Shown: positions 11,209-23,424 of the stretch, piece after piece
Layout of the letters: the number at the start of each line of letters is the position of its first letter
Numbering within the stretch: position 1 is the stretch's first letter
Assembly (NCBI GenBank): GCA_021234155.1
Contig: JAJEKV010000020.1
Coordinates: 19,891,018-19,955,017, forward strand
Reading direction: 5' to 3'
Source: Isoetes taiwanensis
Taxonomy: Eukaryota > Streptophyta > Lycopodiopsida > Isoetales > Isoetaceae
Length of the DNA stretch: 64,000 nucleotides
Made by a program: the position numbers and the translations under genes
Notes under the pieces: generated by a model
Seen by the model: only the letters and a program-made list of their open reading frames with translations
Told to the model about the DNA's origin: nothing
Databases searched by the model: none

Positions 11209-11779
11209 ATCTTACGGTCAAGGAAATGGATTAGCTTAAGCTGGAGATCAAGAAAGAGAGGCTCAGGGAGTGTTAGAGAGAGTGGGACCCTAAACTGATA
11301 TTTAAAAAGGGAAAGATGCTCTTAAGGCTAAGAATATTTCCTCACCATTAATACCCTTATTAATTAGCCCCCCATTAAATATCCATACTATATATAGGTA
11401 TTTCCTTATTATAATATTATTATTAGAAGCTGAATTTTTCTTAATGGTTTGGTGTGTCAATTATGGATTTGCGCCACTTTTCACCCGGGTCTCGGATTGG
11501 AATGATTCTTCGACCCATATTAAGTGAAATTTGATGCTCATGCATAATTTCCACTCGAATCTTACTAGAATGTTAATTTGGCTCATCATTTTTTTCCTAC
11601 ATCTAAAATTTAGCCCAACTTTATGACTCCACTACTTAGGAGAAAAATTTTTCCTCCCATTTTTTGAGGTTCAATGCTGGAATTTCCATCCCATGCTCTA
11701 TTAGGCCGGTTAGACTATTTAGTCAGGGATATGTGCAATGCTAGCTCTTGATCAACCAAGAACATTGCTCTGATACCAT
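11209..11779 (-). promoter_or_regulatory. A1 leader with primer-binding site
   Basis: On the minus strand TGGTATCAGAGC (11778-11767) is the exact primer site complementary to plant initiator tRNA-Met. It is one base from the LTR end. The following bases (CAATGTTCTTGG..., AACCTCAAAAAATGGGAGG...) match the A2 leader. A TATATATAG box near 11390-11400 precedes the histone-like ATG by about 190 bp and may be the promoter of the captured gene. Confidence 0.75.
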
Positions 11780-13088
11780 TGTGACGCTCCCTACTAAATA
11801 TACGGCACCCGGTCGTACATCTCGTAGGAAATCCCCCATCCAACCCTCTGACGCATGAGCCCTCCGTCTATCCCGCATCCAAGGTATCCCTAGTGCGGGA
11901 AGGGGACACGAAGGTGTCTTGCGTGCCCTTCGTCTATGGGCTCCTATAACAGTGGAAGCATAACATAATGTCAGCACTAACAACAACAATACATCTAAGT
12001 ACCTAGAAGGGTAACACATCCGTACATCCATAGATCCAACAAAGATATCAACATGCCATAAAATATAAGAGCTCCTACCCAGGCTCAGACTCGTAAGGAA
12101 GTACAGTTGGGCCACAAGATAGAGCAAACCGAGATATGACAATGGCGGGGCTGGCTATAGACAATGGCTATGGACCACCATCTGCCCCTCCTGTACATAC
12201 TTTGCAGACAGGTTAAATCGGGCTCTGGCGTGACTATAGCCTGCCGGATACGCAATCTCATGGCATCGCCCATTGAGACTACTCCGGGTTGCATCTCCCC
12301 GGTCCAATGAGGCAGGACGGGTTGCATCTCCCCTTCCCGAGGTCTAGTGGCTCCACGGGCGGCTAGAGAATGTGGCGACACACGATTCGTACCGGATTGA
12401 ACCCCCCAAAACAAGATCCAGGTCAACACCTACAACTCTTGACCATTGCCCCAGGAGGTGTCGGACCCATACCCGGCCCACACGAAGTGACCGACTATAG
12501 GCCTAGCCCGCTATGGGTCCCCAGTAACCGCGCTCATCGAGGACCTCTTCCACCTTGCCACTAGCCCCGTTGTATGGTGCTAAGTCACTTCATAGCCCCC
12601 TTGGGTTCCTATGCACAGGTCTCGTCTAAATAGGAACTAAGGGGTCTAAACTAGGAGCATAATCTAAATAATAGCTACTAGGTCTCTACGCCCCTTCCCA
12701 ATACAAGAGGAGCAAACATGATCAACCAACATCATATCCATATAACATGATAAATAATGAGAATAACATCTAATCCTAATCACATGCATCTAACTTATAC
12801 TTAGAGTTCATTGATTAGGGTTCCAAACCTAGACTGAGGGTTCTAGGAAGGTTCTACTAGCAAGATAAGATATTAGCTCATCTGGAATCCTAGGTTCCAG
12901 ATGATCTACCTATGAAGCTACTATGAATACTTGCTCCGGACGAACTTCCTCCAACTCCTGGGGTCTCTATGACTTGATGATGAGTCGAGTGATTCCTCCT
13001 CCTTCTGATGAGCATATTGCCTTGGAGCAGTCGATCTGAGCTACGCCGCAACGAACGGTGTTCGAAATGGAGTTTCGAGCGAAGAACA
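11780..13088 (-). mobile_element. partial 5' LTR of A1
   Basis: The low end reads TGTGACGCTCC on +, so the LTR terminates CGTCACA on the minus strand. Family LTRs therefore both begin TGTGACG and end CGTCACA. Segments around 12280-12700 (gggttgcatctcccc, caggaggtgtcg, cccttcccaatacaa) match the A2 LTRs at 23425-24511 and 36491-38031 but are clearly diverged. The outer end is missing; LINE sequence starts at about 13089. Confidence 0.7.
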
Positions 13089-15415
13089 CTCTGACCCTAT
13101 AGCCACAATGTAGGCTAGGTGGGGGAGACGAGTATCCTCTATGCTGACCGCCTTTTGAAAGTAGATGATGTGGCGATTAAGATATACTTTTTGAAGAGCA
13201 AGAAACCCATCTCTTGCGGAAGAAACTGATGTGGAACCATGGATTTTAGTCCCAATGCTTGTGCTAAGAAGGGTTTTTACATTTTCTCGAAGTCATTCCA
13301 GGTAGCAAGGGACACGATTAACCCTGGAGTTTGATTCCACATAAAAGAATGAGCTCCACCAAAACCTAAATACGTGCGACTGATGGGTCCAATCATATAG
13401 CTTTGCTTTGTGACTATTGTTTTGCATTGCGTACAATGTCTTCTAGCCCGCTGTCACTTATAGCAGATGGAGGTGTCCAAGTACGATGTAGAAAAAAACT
13501 CCTCTCATAAATACTTGTAGATCGGCATCATCTCCACATTTTGCCCTCGATAATTGAATGAGGGATAATAAGAACGGTGTTGCTTTCTTGTTTTAAGCAG
13601 CAAAAAAAAGGGGGGGGGGGGGACCAAAAAAAATTAAGCGGTTTGGTTTTTATTGTCTAGAAAGGGAGAGCAAAAAACAAAGTCTTCAATGGCTTTAGTG
13701 AATTAAGAGTTTTAACACTATTCAAAGCATGTTCTAGAAAAATAAAGATTATGAAATTGTTGTGGGTCAATTAACAATTTGTATAGGACTGCCATGAGAT
13801 TTTTGTGCATAGTTTGTTTGGTGCTTTTGGAAAAAGTTTGTTGATTGGGCTTCTTTAAGGCAATTAAATTGTTTGAACGTGTCGGTAGAAAGAAAAAGCT
13901 TTATTGTTGGAAATTTGTATGCTTCATATGGCAAAAAAAAATGTGTTTGGACAAAAAGTGTTGCACATTACTGTTGATCCTTATATCGGAGAGATACATA
14001 CATTCCTTTATGCTTTATCTAAAAATTTAAAACTTTGGTAAGCTATCTTGGTGCTTTTTGTAAGCCAGTCATACGTTGGACAGTTTCGAAGAGTGTGACA
14101 TTCATCCTCAACACTTGGCAGCACTGGCAAAGCTTGTCTTGGCGTGACTCTCCAATGCATCTGTTTGTCTCAATTTAGAGAGGTGCATACCTATGCGAAA
14201 TGAGGTCGATGAGTTTATGCTTTTCTATGGGCAAATGAGTATGCAAATAGCATTGCTATCTTGGCTGCTCAAGGGCGCTGACATGCCAAAGTTTGCTGAG
14301 GAAGCAAACATCAAGGTATTCTTTAACCTATGGTGATCATTTGCTATTTGCACCTGTATCCACTTTGCTTTCTATTTGGCCAGCCATTGAGCCCTCTTTT
14401 CCTTCCTTCTAGCAGTCTTTGAGGTGCGCCGACCCTATAGCCACAACATAGGCCAGGTGGAGGAGACGAGTATCCTCTATACTGACCACCTTTTGAAAGT
14501 AGATGATGTGGCGATTAAGAGCTGCTTTTTGAAGAGCAAGAAACCCATCTCTTGCAGAAGAAACTGATGTGGAACCATGGATTTTACTCCCAATGCTTGT
14601 GCTAAGAAGGTTTTTTGCATCTTCTCGAAGTCATTCCAGGTAGCAAGGGACATGATTGGCCCCAGACTTTGATTCCATATAAAAGAATGAGCTCCACCAA
14701 GACCCTAAGTAAGTGCGATTGATGGGTCCAATCATATAGCTCCGCTTTGTGACTATTGTTTTGCATTGCGTACAATGTCTTCTAGCCCGCTGTCATTTAT
14801 AGCAGATGGAGGTGTCCAAGTATATTGTAGAAAAAAACTCCTCTCTTAAATACTTGTAGGTGGGCATCATCTCCACATTTTGCCCTCGATAATTGAATGA
14901 GAGATAATAAGAAAGGTGTTGCTTTCTTGTTTTAAGCAGCAAAAAAAAAAAGAAAAAAAAAAAGAAAAAGAAAAAGGACTAGAAAAATTAAGTTGGTTTG
15001 ATTTTTATTGTCTAGAAAGGGAGAGCAAAAAACAAAGGCTTTAACGGTTTTAGTAAAGAGTTTTAACACTATCCAAAGCATGTTTTAGAAAAATAAAAAT
15101 TACAAAATTGTTATAGGTCAATTAACAATTTGTATAGGACTTTCATGAGATTTTTGTGCATAGTTTGTTTGGTTCTTTTGAAAAAAGTTTGTTGATTGGG
15201 CTTCTTTAACGCAGTTAAATTGTTTGAACGTGTCGGTAGAAAGAAAAGGCTTTATTATTGAAAATTCGTATGCCATATGGCCAAAAAAATGTGTTTGGAC
15301 AAAAAAGTGTTGCACATTAGATGTTGATCCTTATATCAGAGAGATATAGACATTTCTTTATGCTTTATCTAAAAATTTAAAACTTTGGTAAGCTATCTTG
15401 ATGCTTTTGTAAGCA
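13089..15415. repeat. duplicated segment carrying a LINE piece
   Basis: About 970 bp at 13090-14060 are repeated at 14433-15415 with small differences, in direct orientation. Each copy begins in LINE family L-A (gaccctatagccacaa...) and runs into non-LINE flanking DNA (gttttaacactat..., aatttgtataggac..., tgtttgaacgtgtcggtag). A poly-G/poly-A run differs between copies (13609-13630 against 14940-14985). No functional gene is seen; a small open frame shared by both copies is not recognised. Confidence 0.75.
14061..14920 (-). mobile_element. LINE fragment (family L-A)
   Basis: Matches 2500-2845 and 48750-49440, starting near gtttcgaagagtgtgacattc and ending near tcgataattgaatg. It is the 3' half of the LINE in minus orientation, without coding sense. 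Its upper part (14433 on) is also present in the first duplicate copy. Confidence 0.6.
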
Positions 15416-15420
15416 CCGCA

Positions 15421-16730
15421 ACTTGTGAGCGAGTTTTTAGAAGAAAGTGATTTGAACACTAAGAAGCTAACATTTGTTTTGAAACGCTACTTTTATTAAC
15501 ATACATACCTTACAACATGATCAATTGCCATAAATTTTTTAGTAGTGGAAGCTTGAACAAGAAAAAACCAGAAGCGAATGAAATTTGACATAAGAGTTCG
15601 TGATGATTCTTGAAAATTCAATTCTATGAAATTTAAGAAAATTATATTTAAAGATACACTCTCAATCTTATCTTTGAGCTCTTGTTAATTTTGAAAATAA
15701 ACAGTTTGTGAAGTATCAACCAGGCTTAATTGTGTATTTGATGTATTGAAATTGAAAATTTTTATTTTCAGTTTGATTTTTACATATCCCTCCCCCTCTC
15801 CCTTCAATCTCGTATATATATGTCCTTAATTATTATTCCAAACTCCTTTATCTCCTATGGATGTAGCTTTCAAAAGACTCGAATTCAGAAATATTTTGAG
15901 ACTCGAATTCAGAAATATTTTGTTATCAGCCATTATGTAGTCAATATGCCAATAAAATAGAATTTTTTTTGCCTGCTTTGAACACGTTTTTCATTTTTAC
16001 TTGGAGGAGTCAACATTCCAAACTATACATCTATTTTTCTATTCTATATTTGAGGATTGCAAATTGAACAAACCTTTTCCAAGCAGAATAAAAAGTCTTC
16101 AGATGTGGATTTCATATATGCCCGTCATTCAATTATGAGTGCGCATTTTGTAGATTCCTATGGTTATCCCTTTATTTTAGCAGTCTTACACGCCCTATTG
16201 TAACTGAATGATGTGAACTACATATTTTTTAAGGCATCAATTGAGAACTTGATTTTGAAATTTCGCACCAGACATGAACTTCAAATTTTTAAGAAGCCAT
16301 CAAGAGAAAATTCCTTATATTTTGAATTTGGGACATGGATATGAACACAAAAAATCCTCAATATTTTCCTCCTATTATGAATGAAGTTGCATCATCTCTG
16401 ATTAACTTGAACTAGTTGCATCTATGCGAGAAGCCCAATACAAGTAGATGATTTTCTTCTAGATTGGATCATGGAGAAAGTCTCTCGTTAAGGTTGACGA
16501 GACTGTAACTAAAGTTTTTGGTGATACACAACAGATTATTGCCTCTCTCCCCAAGAACGTTATAAACAACATTGGGTAAATTATTTGTTCGTGGAGCATA
16601 AGCATGTTACATTCTACTATAAAAAATACTAATAAGGGCCATAAAACTACTTAAAATCAGGTGCTAACGCACTGTGGGTTGGCCTTACAACTATTTCTAG
16701 TAATAGCTCAAGTGTACATCAACCCTTGCG
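15421..16730. other. unassigned DNA
   Basis: AT-rich, no gene recognised. It contains one 25-bp tandem duplication (gactcgaattcagaaatatt twice, 15875-15925). Confidence 0.4.
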
Positions 16731-17868
16731 ACTATTTCAAGTAATTTTTATTTTATTTTATTTTATTTTTTTGAGAGAACGAAATTTTTTGTATAGGAAG
16801 AAAAGTACAATGCTTCAGCACATTAAGAGAATTACTACAGGAGCATACTCGACTTCTTCATCCTCTTAAGTGTGAAAACTTATTTACTGCTTTGCTCTGA
16901 TAGCTGATAATAAACATTACGCACAGAAAAACTCTCCACATCGAAACCAAAGTTCACAAGATGATCTAAAGAGCAGATGTCTTCCGAAATGAATCTTATT
17001 TTGGAGACACATAAATAACCTGAATGACTGAAATTATACAGAAGTTGCATGACTCATGATATGTATGACAACATCCAAATAGAACATAAATCAGGCATAT
17101 CAGTACCCGATGAAGCACACGCTCAAACGTGGTAGTATTTGAGCAAAGAAATCCAACTATTTTGGCATCAGTACCAAAATATCACTCAATCTTCAGTAAT
17201 TGAGTGGCATTCTCAAGCATAATAGTACTAAAGAATGCAACCAGGTGCTTCAAAAATAGTGCTCAAGCTTCAGTGCTAGAGGATCTATTCTATATTAAAT
17301 ATTGTCATACAACCTGTTGCCACTACTGCTCCAGTATAAGAATAATAATTCAAGACTTACTTGTACAATTCCCCTGATAAGAAACTTTCTGATCATCACT
17401 TGGAGCATTCTGCTAGAAAGAATGAGTGGAAAGAAATAGGCCATGAATACTTTTTATACCAAGAATCAGATTGTGGCTTCCTGTAAACATAAATCAGATC
17501 TTTTTTCTGAATCTTGCAGCTTCTTTCCTTCTTCGCCTTATAGGTCGGACTCCAACTAAAATGCTGGATCTACCCTTTCAGCGTGTCTAAACTCGAGTAG
17601 ACATAATGCAGAAGCATCAAAGAAAGAAATCACGTTAGTGATACCTGCTGCACAAAGATTCGCCGCCGGAAAAAAGAAGAGATATATGCACATCTGAGCA
17701 TCTGCCCCTGGAATAACCTGTCAATCCGCCTTGCTAGCATCAAACCCTCTGAATTGGCCTTCACGATCTCCGCTGGGATGGCCTGTAGAAGGGAGGGCGG
17801 CCGCTGCCCTCTAGCCGGCCAAGAACCGCGCCCTGAGCGCCAACGGCATGTTTACTATTTCAAGTAAT
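16731..17868 (-). mobile_element. retroposed transcript, 15-bp target duplication
   Basis: ACTATTTCAAGTAAT occurs at 16731-16745 and again at 17854-17868. Between them the insert 16746-17853 starts on + with a T-rich tract (ttttattttattttattttt), that is a poly(A)-like tail on the minus strand. Its other end is GC-rich (16-17.8 kb, gcggccgctgccctc), as for a 5' end of an mRNA. This is the signature of L1-type reverse transcription of an RNA: processed pseudogene or retroposed noncoding RNA. On the minus strand the first 60 or so codons from the 5' end are open in one frame (with LLQAIPAEIVKANSEG and LARRIDRLFQGQ), but I do not recognise the protein. Confidence 0.75.
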
Positions 17869-20800
17869 AGCTCAATTGTACATCTATGGAAATCACTTGA
17901 AAAAGAATTGACATGTATGTAGGATGAATGCTTGTTCTTTATGAAAATGTAATTTACGTTGGCAAATTTTGCCCACTACTATTTAGAGAATGCCTCAACG
18001 CATACAATTTTGTAAACATGTCTTTGTTTACTAGGACCAAGCTCCCATAGTAGTCTTAACGCTTTCACCCGTTCACATAGGTTCTCCCATGCGATCTTCT
18101 TCCCTAGAGTTAGTTGATGCCATTGGATAATACTAACATATATTCCATGAGCATAGCATGAACACAACAATATACATCTCAGAAGGGCCTACCTATAGGT
18201 GCTTGAAGGACCAAACATAGTGGTATGAGAAATGTGAAGACAGTGCTTAGCTTGATCATAATCCTGCAAGGTATATATGGAGCAGGAGCTTTTGTAAAGA
18301 AGCTACACACATCTATTAACCACATACCTTGCAGGATTATAATGAAGCTAAGTGTCTTCAACTGAACTGTCTTCAAGATTTACATGTTATAGTTCAGAAA
18401 TGGTCTAAGAACATCTCAATTGGGCGGCAAAGAAACAATGGTTACTATACACTGCACGACTTTGCATTTCAATTTTGACGGACTGTCAATTCTTCCTCGA
18501 GGCAACCCTGCAAATCTTTTTTATAGAGGTGTAGATGTGCTTATCTATGCACAACTCTGCAAGCCAAAGCAACAGAGCATCCAAAGTGGATCAAAATAAC
18601 AAAAAGCACGTCTTACCAATGAAACACTGAAGATTGAAGTCTCTGCAATGGAGAAGCCGTTCAACCGTAGAAGCACGTCTTAAGCACATCTCTTACACGT
18701 CTTAATACTGAAGATTGAAGTCTCTGCAACGAAATTATGCCCACTTTGTTGCACCAATATGGCACAACGGCCTTTGTTCTTTTACTTGGCCTCAAAGAAT
18801 CCTCAAAGAATCCGAACCTAGATAACCACAAAACGGTTCATCATATCTGAAGGTCAGAACCATCTACGCCGATCACAGTTAGAGCTATAATGGCTTGTAT
18901 TGTAATGCCAACTTTCTTCTAGCTAGACATGTCTTCCATGCCGAAATCATAGCTCAGATCTTCCATGTCGTGCTCATGCCACCAAAAATTGGGGATGGAT
19001 AAGAGCCACCATACTTGAATTTCATTGTAAAGGCCAAGGCCCAATTTTTGGACACCGTGCAAATTTTTCGCTAGCAAAAAACCCCGTAATCTTAGAAAAC
19101 TAACTTTAAAAAAAAAAAAAAAATTCTAAAAAGTTTTCCTCTAGACCGGAAAAAACAAATTTAAACAATAGATAACATAAAAACAAAACCTAGCTATGGC
19201 AGTAGAAACACGTCTGTGCCATACAAAAACAAAACTTAGCTATGGCATTGGAAAAAAAGATTTTGAACCTGGCTTTCTTCACAAGAAACAGGCATTTTCT
19301 GAATCTGTCATGAACCCCATAAGCAACATCCCTGCTTCCAAAATTGCTTCAAAATCGTACTGAAGCCCAGCTGCAAATCTGTGCAAATTGGTCTACGCCC
19401 CTCATATCAAATCTGCATCCATAGGCTCTGCCATTGCCATGAGGAAGTGTTGGATGAGGCAAAGGGGATGAGGAAAAACAGATGAGGCAAAGCGCTGGAC
19501 GAGGAAGCACTACCTTCGTGCCACAAAGTGGCCATCAAGACAGAGGATGTCATTTCTTTCTAACTTCGATCTGCTCCTTTTGAAACTGTCATGCATACGA
19601 CTATGGAATAATAAACTCGCTCCACCCGACACACCATCTTTTCTACTATGTGGTTTATACGAATACCCTCCAATAACCATTGCTTATGTATTTTATACGA
19701 ATACCCTCCAATAACCATTGCAATACGTTATGAACATACCTAAATTGAATTGCAAATGTTATGTGTAAAGGGAATGGTTTCGGATAGACTTCTATATTTT
19801 GCATATAGTTGAAATCGTAGAAATTTAGAGATTGTATCATTATGCATGTATTATCCTTCTATTTCTAGGAGTGAGCAAGTTTCTTTTTACGTATAATTGT
19901 TCGGAAATAAACATGCTTGTCAAGCCGCCAAGGGTTTTGGATACGTATTGTTATGTAGACAAGAACTTCCTAAACAAAATTGGTCAAAAAAAATCCACGG
20001 TTAGAAATTTAGGGTCAGTCAAAGTCTGTCCTCCCCCCGGACCTAGCTCCCTATCAGGGTAGCCAAGGCCAGGGAGCGCCAGGCCTCTGACCCCCTAAAC
20101 ACGTAGGACGTGCCACCTTCCATGCAAGGCCTGCACATTTGGCACGCTCCCACAGTCGAGCGATAATCCTTTTATTTCATCCCACGACAAATCCGTGGTC
20201 GGGGGTCATTTAGCCGCAACCCCCTATCGTCATACTCCTCAACAGAAACTTCCGCCTTTTGGTGGGCCTTCATCAAAATATCATCCAGAATCTACAAACC
20301 ACTCCCAATTATGAGTTGCCAGCCCAGCCCAATTGGCTCTTACATCTCTGCCTCAATTATAGCAAAGCAAATTACAAAGTAAAGCCCAAATTTTTGGAAA
20401 ACCTGGACTGCCAATTAAAGACAATGTTATCATTGCAGTTTTGGGTTTAAATTGAGGGCATAGATTCCTTGGCATTCAAGCCCTTCAATCCCTTGCAACC
20501 CGTTTGAGTGTTTTTAACATCGATTCTTCTAATTCCCCATTGATATGCTTCTAACTTTGAGTTTTTTATAAACAAATTAGAGATTGGAAGGCATCAGACA
20601 AGGCGGAGCTTTCCAATGATCAACACTCTATGGGATACACCTCGGTCTGGCCGGAAGGGGCCCCATCTCCGAATAAGACCTAGCTCTTCAAATTCTCACA
20701 ATTCGCCTTCATCCTCCACAATGTCCACCACTCCGAATTGCTCTACAGCAAGGAATTGCATGGTTACTTCAATGAAAGTAAGCCTAGCAATGCGGTCTTC

Positions 20801-22435
20801 CTTGAGCCTCGGAGTATTCTCTGAAAGTGTATCTCAAATGGAGCATACCAAATCCAAACCCGACCTCATCCACTGTCAGATTGTTGCCGCCCTACTTTCG
20901 CAGCATTATGATCTTCCTTGAGCGTCCTAATAAGTCCAAGAAGTTAAAATTGAAATTTTTTTGGCATTGTTAAGCCTCTGATTATAAATTAATAGGCATG
21001 ATTTTCTCTTTTTTCCATGCATGTTAACGTTTGTGCATCTTCCCTGTTTAAGGACCCTTATCAGATTACTATGATGCAATTTTCATATTTTGCCCTTGCA
21101 ATAAATTCATTTTCTTGCCGAAGCAGCTGAGGAATGATTGAACATGTTAGCGGTTAAAACTTGGAAGTATGCAAGCGATCATGACTGTTTTAGATTGCTT
21201 CTCCAATTGTCCCACACCATCTAAAAAACAAATCTGAGCCACTTTACATGCTGGTCTTCAAGGTATCAATTGGATGCATTATACTCTTGTCAAATGCAGC
21301 GGACAAACCACCCCAGATAAATTCTCTCCGTGTTGAGGCAAAAAAAAAGGCAGGCATAACCATTAGAATTGGACTGCAAGAACCATGAAACAGTAAAACC
21401 CACATGCAGCCATTGTGCTGAAGACTCCATTTCCCTCAACTAAGGACCCGAAGCTGGGATTTTTTAGAAAACATTCAAGCAAACCCAGCCGGATCTTAAA
21501 TGCCTGAGAAGTCCGTATATCTTGAAAGGAAGCTCTTATCTTTTGAGACCGACGCTGAAATAAATTGTTCTTTCCGGCCGTGACTGAGGCCCTCAAAGCC
21601 CGCTAAATAAACCCTAGAGAGATAAGTTAGAAGAAATAAACCTAATGGTAAAAAGAGAGTCGAGCGAACAAAAGAGACTAAATTTGGACCCGTTGTCACC
21701 AAGGGTGACAACAACCTCTTTCAATCCCCTGTTGGCTCCTAACTGCAGCAGGCAACCTTCTGACCATTTTTCCCAGCTATGGATCATCCCCCCTCCTTCT
21801 CTCCCTTCTTTATTTTTTCTGATCAACTCGCCCATGTGCCCCTACTATTGTAGCAGGCCAGTGTGCCCCTTAATAGTAACAGTCCATAGGGCTTTTTGTT
21901 TTTTAATCAGGAAATGCCAGACAGTTCTTAATCATGCAAAGTTGGCTCTGGGAGATGGCATCATAGGTTCATGGGAGGAATTAACGGCGGAGTCATGGGG
22001 ACTTTTGGCGGGTTACTTTTGAGCATAGAAGTGCTAATTTAGTAGTTGGAACTTTTCCCTACCTCTTGCTGTATTCGTCTCTTTAAAGAACTTTTTTGTC
22101 TTCTGTGGAATAAATTCTTTCTTCTCCCTTAGTAGCTTTTTAGCCCCAATCCGTAATATGCATTCACTTCATGTGAACCATTTCCAGAGCTTGAATGACC
22201 AGATTTTTCATCTATGAATAAAGACCATTCAATTATATGCATGTCAACATCTAACCAAGGAAATTCTAACTGTATCTGCTCCTTGTGAACATCAAAGAAT
22301 TCACTGTTGCTGGTATTGAAAAGAAATGCCCAGACTCTATGTTATCATCAAGCAGGGAAACTTCAAGGGAAAACGATCAGCAGATTGATCCAAAATAATG
22401 CCAACGACAAAGGAATAATGGCAGTCTCGAGAATA
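17869..22435. other. unassigned DNA
   Basis: No coding region recognised over about 4.5 kb. Small items inside: a strong hairpin at 18236-18360 (listed separately), a 30-bp direct repeat (tttatacgaataccctccaa, twice in 19645-19725), an 18-bp motif duplicated at 18628 and 18705 (gaagattgaagtctctgc) and an A run at 19108-19122. Open frames around 20616-20921 and 21363-21835 carry no motif that I know. Confidence 0.4.
18236..18360. repeat. imperfect hairpin, about 40-bp arms
   Basis: The left arm 18236-18280 (agcttgatcataatcctgca, then aggtatat) pairs with the right arm 18321-18360 (ataccttgcaggattataat, then gaagctaagtgtcttc). The loop is about 40 bp. It could be a small foldback element or a microRNA-like precursor. 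No target duplication was found. Confidence 0.6.
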
Positions 22436-22438
22436 TCA

Positions 22439-23340
22439 TCATAGAAGACACTTCCAATGGCTGTATGATGCCTCTTGCAACTTGACTTGAATAAGATTAT
22501 GCAAATAGAAATCTAGTTGTTCTAGAATTTGATATTCCCTTTCATGATCACTGTTATAAAGCTGACAATCTGGTAGTATCATGTTCTGCAAGATATTATG
22601 GGCAAAGAAACTCAGACTATCTTGAGCGGCACAAGATATACTAGATGGGACCTTGACCCCGGCTTCTTTCATGAGGAAGTTAATATGTGACAAAAGACCG
22701 AGACATTGTGGGATTGCACGTTTCACTTGATCCCATGATTCTTCTATGCTTGCCATTAAAGTGTGTTGCCATCCACCATGCACGAGTTCTTTTCAACTTC
22801 ATCAAGCTCCATTGAACCGTTAACAATATCATCACTCTCTATTCTACAGTCGCTCACATTTGCTCCATCATCACACGACTCTAAATTTTTCAAGCCCCTT
22901 TTTCTTGTCCCAATCATCGTGCCACATACCGCCAACATGTCTCTCTCTTTGTAATGATTTATTATTTGAAGATCCTTCACTTGGTGCTTGCATATATTGC
23001 CTTTCATGGCCCACACACAAAGACAACAACTCCATTACTTGTCACTCATAGCAAGAAAGTAAGGGACATCATTTATTGTTTGACTCCAAACATGAGCCTC
23101 ACCCATTTGAAGGTCCACCCAGATAATCGCATCATCTGGAATAGTCTTGGCTCCAATTATCGTACACTCCACAGTTTTTTCTTTATAGTTGAAACCACTT
23201 TCATTCACATACGACTCATGCTTAAAAATACCCAATCTTCTCTTAAGGGCAACATGATAGGACTCTATAGCAGCATTGGTCTTCCGATTATTACGAGGAT
23301 ACATTCTTGACACGATAATCCATGAGCACACATTATTTGT
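22439..23340 (-). pseudogene. MULE transposase, C-terminal part
   Basis: On the minus strand NRKTNAAIESYHVALKRRL matches the conserved T-N-A-x-E-S-Y-H region of Mutator-like/FAR1-type transposases. It is followed in the same frame, after one stop at 23035, by CVWAMKGNICKHQ, the CxW...CKH part of a SWIM zinc finger. The tail (22783 down to 22439) is in another frame. It ends about 80 bp before the A2 3' LTR. The N-terminal half of such a transposase lies at 38033-38560, just outside the other A2 LTR, so the two are probably halves of one gene split by A2, with the middle lost. Confidence 0.7.
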
Positions 23341-23424
23341 CCATTCCTTGGCATAGGCAACAACTCATTCATACATCTTCTATTTCCCCTTGAATTGTTC
23401 AAGGCAAGCCTAGCCTGCTCTTCA

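Larger units (their letters stand above)
7880..13088 (-). mobile_element. LTR retroelement A1 (5' part, minus strand)
   Basis: In minus orientation the order is: partial LTR (13088 to 11780), primer-binding site (11778 to 11767), leader, histone-H3-like frame (11208 to 10066), three inverted repeats (9930 to 9465), ORFX (9178 to about 7890). The leader next to the PBS matches that of A2 (see 36264-36490), so A1 and A2 are one family. The element is cut on the left, next to the pyrimidine tract, and its LTR is cut on the right by a LINE segment. No gag-pol or 3' LTR of A1 is seen in the window. Confidence 0.75.

Noticed and set aside
10447-11298. Plus-strand frames rich in Leu and Pro
   Set aside because: They are antisense shadows of the histone-like frame, whose charged Glu/Lys codons read as Leu/Phe on the other strand.
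13604-13622. Poly-G run as a telomere-like or G-quadruplex motif
   Set aside because: Simple homopolymer slippage in one of two duplicate copies; the other copy has an A/G mix at the same place.
20616-20921. A 101-codon serine-rich plus frame
   Set aside because: No recognisable domain; an equally long open frame exists in another phase of the same strand.
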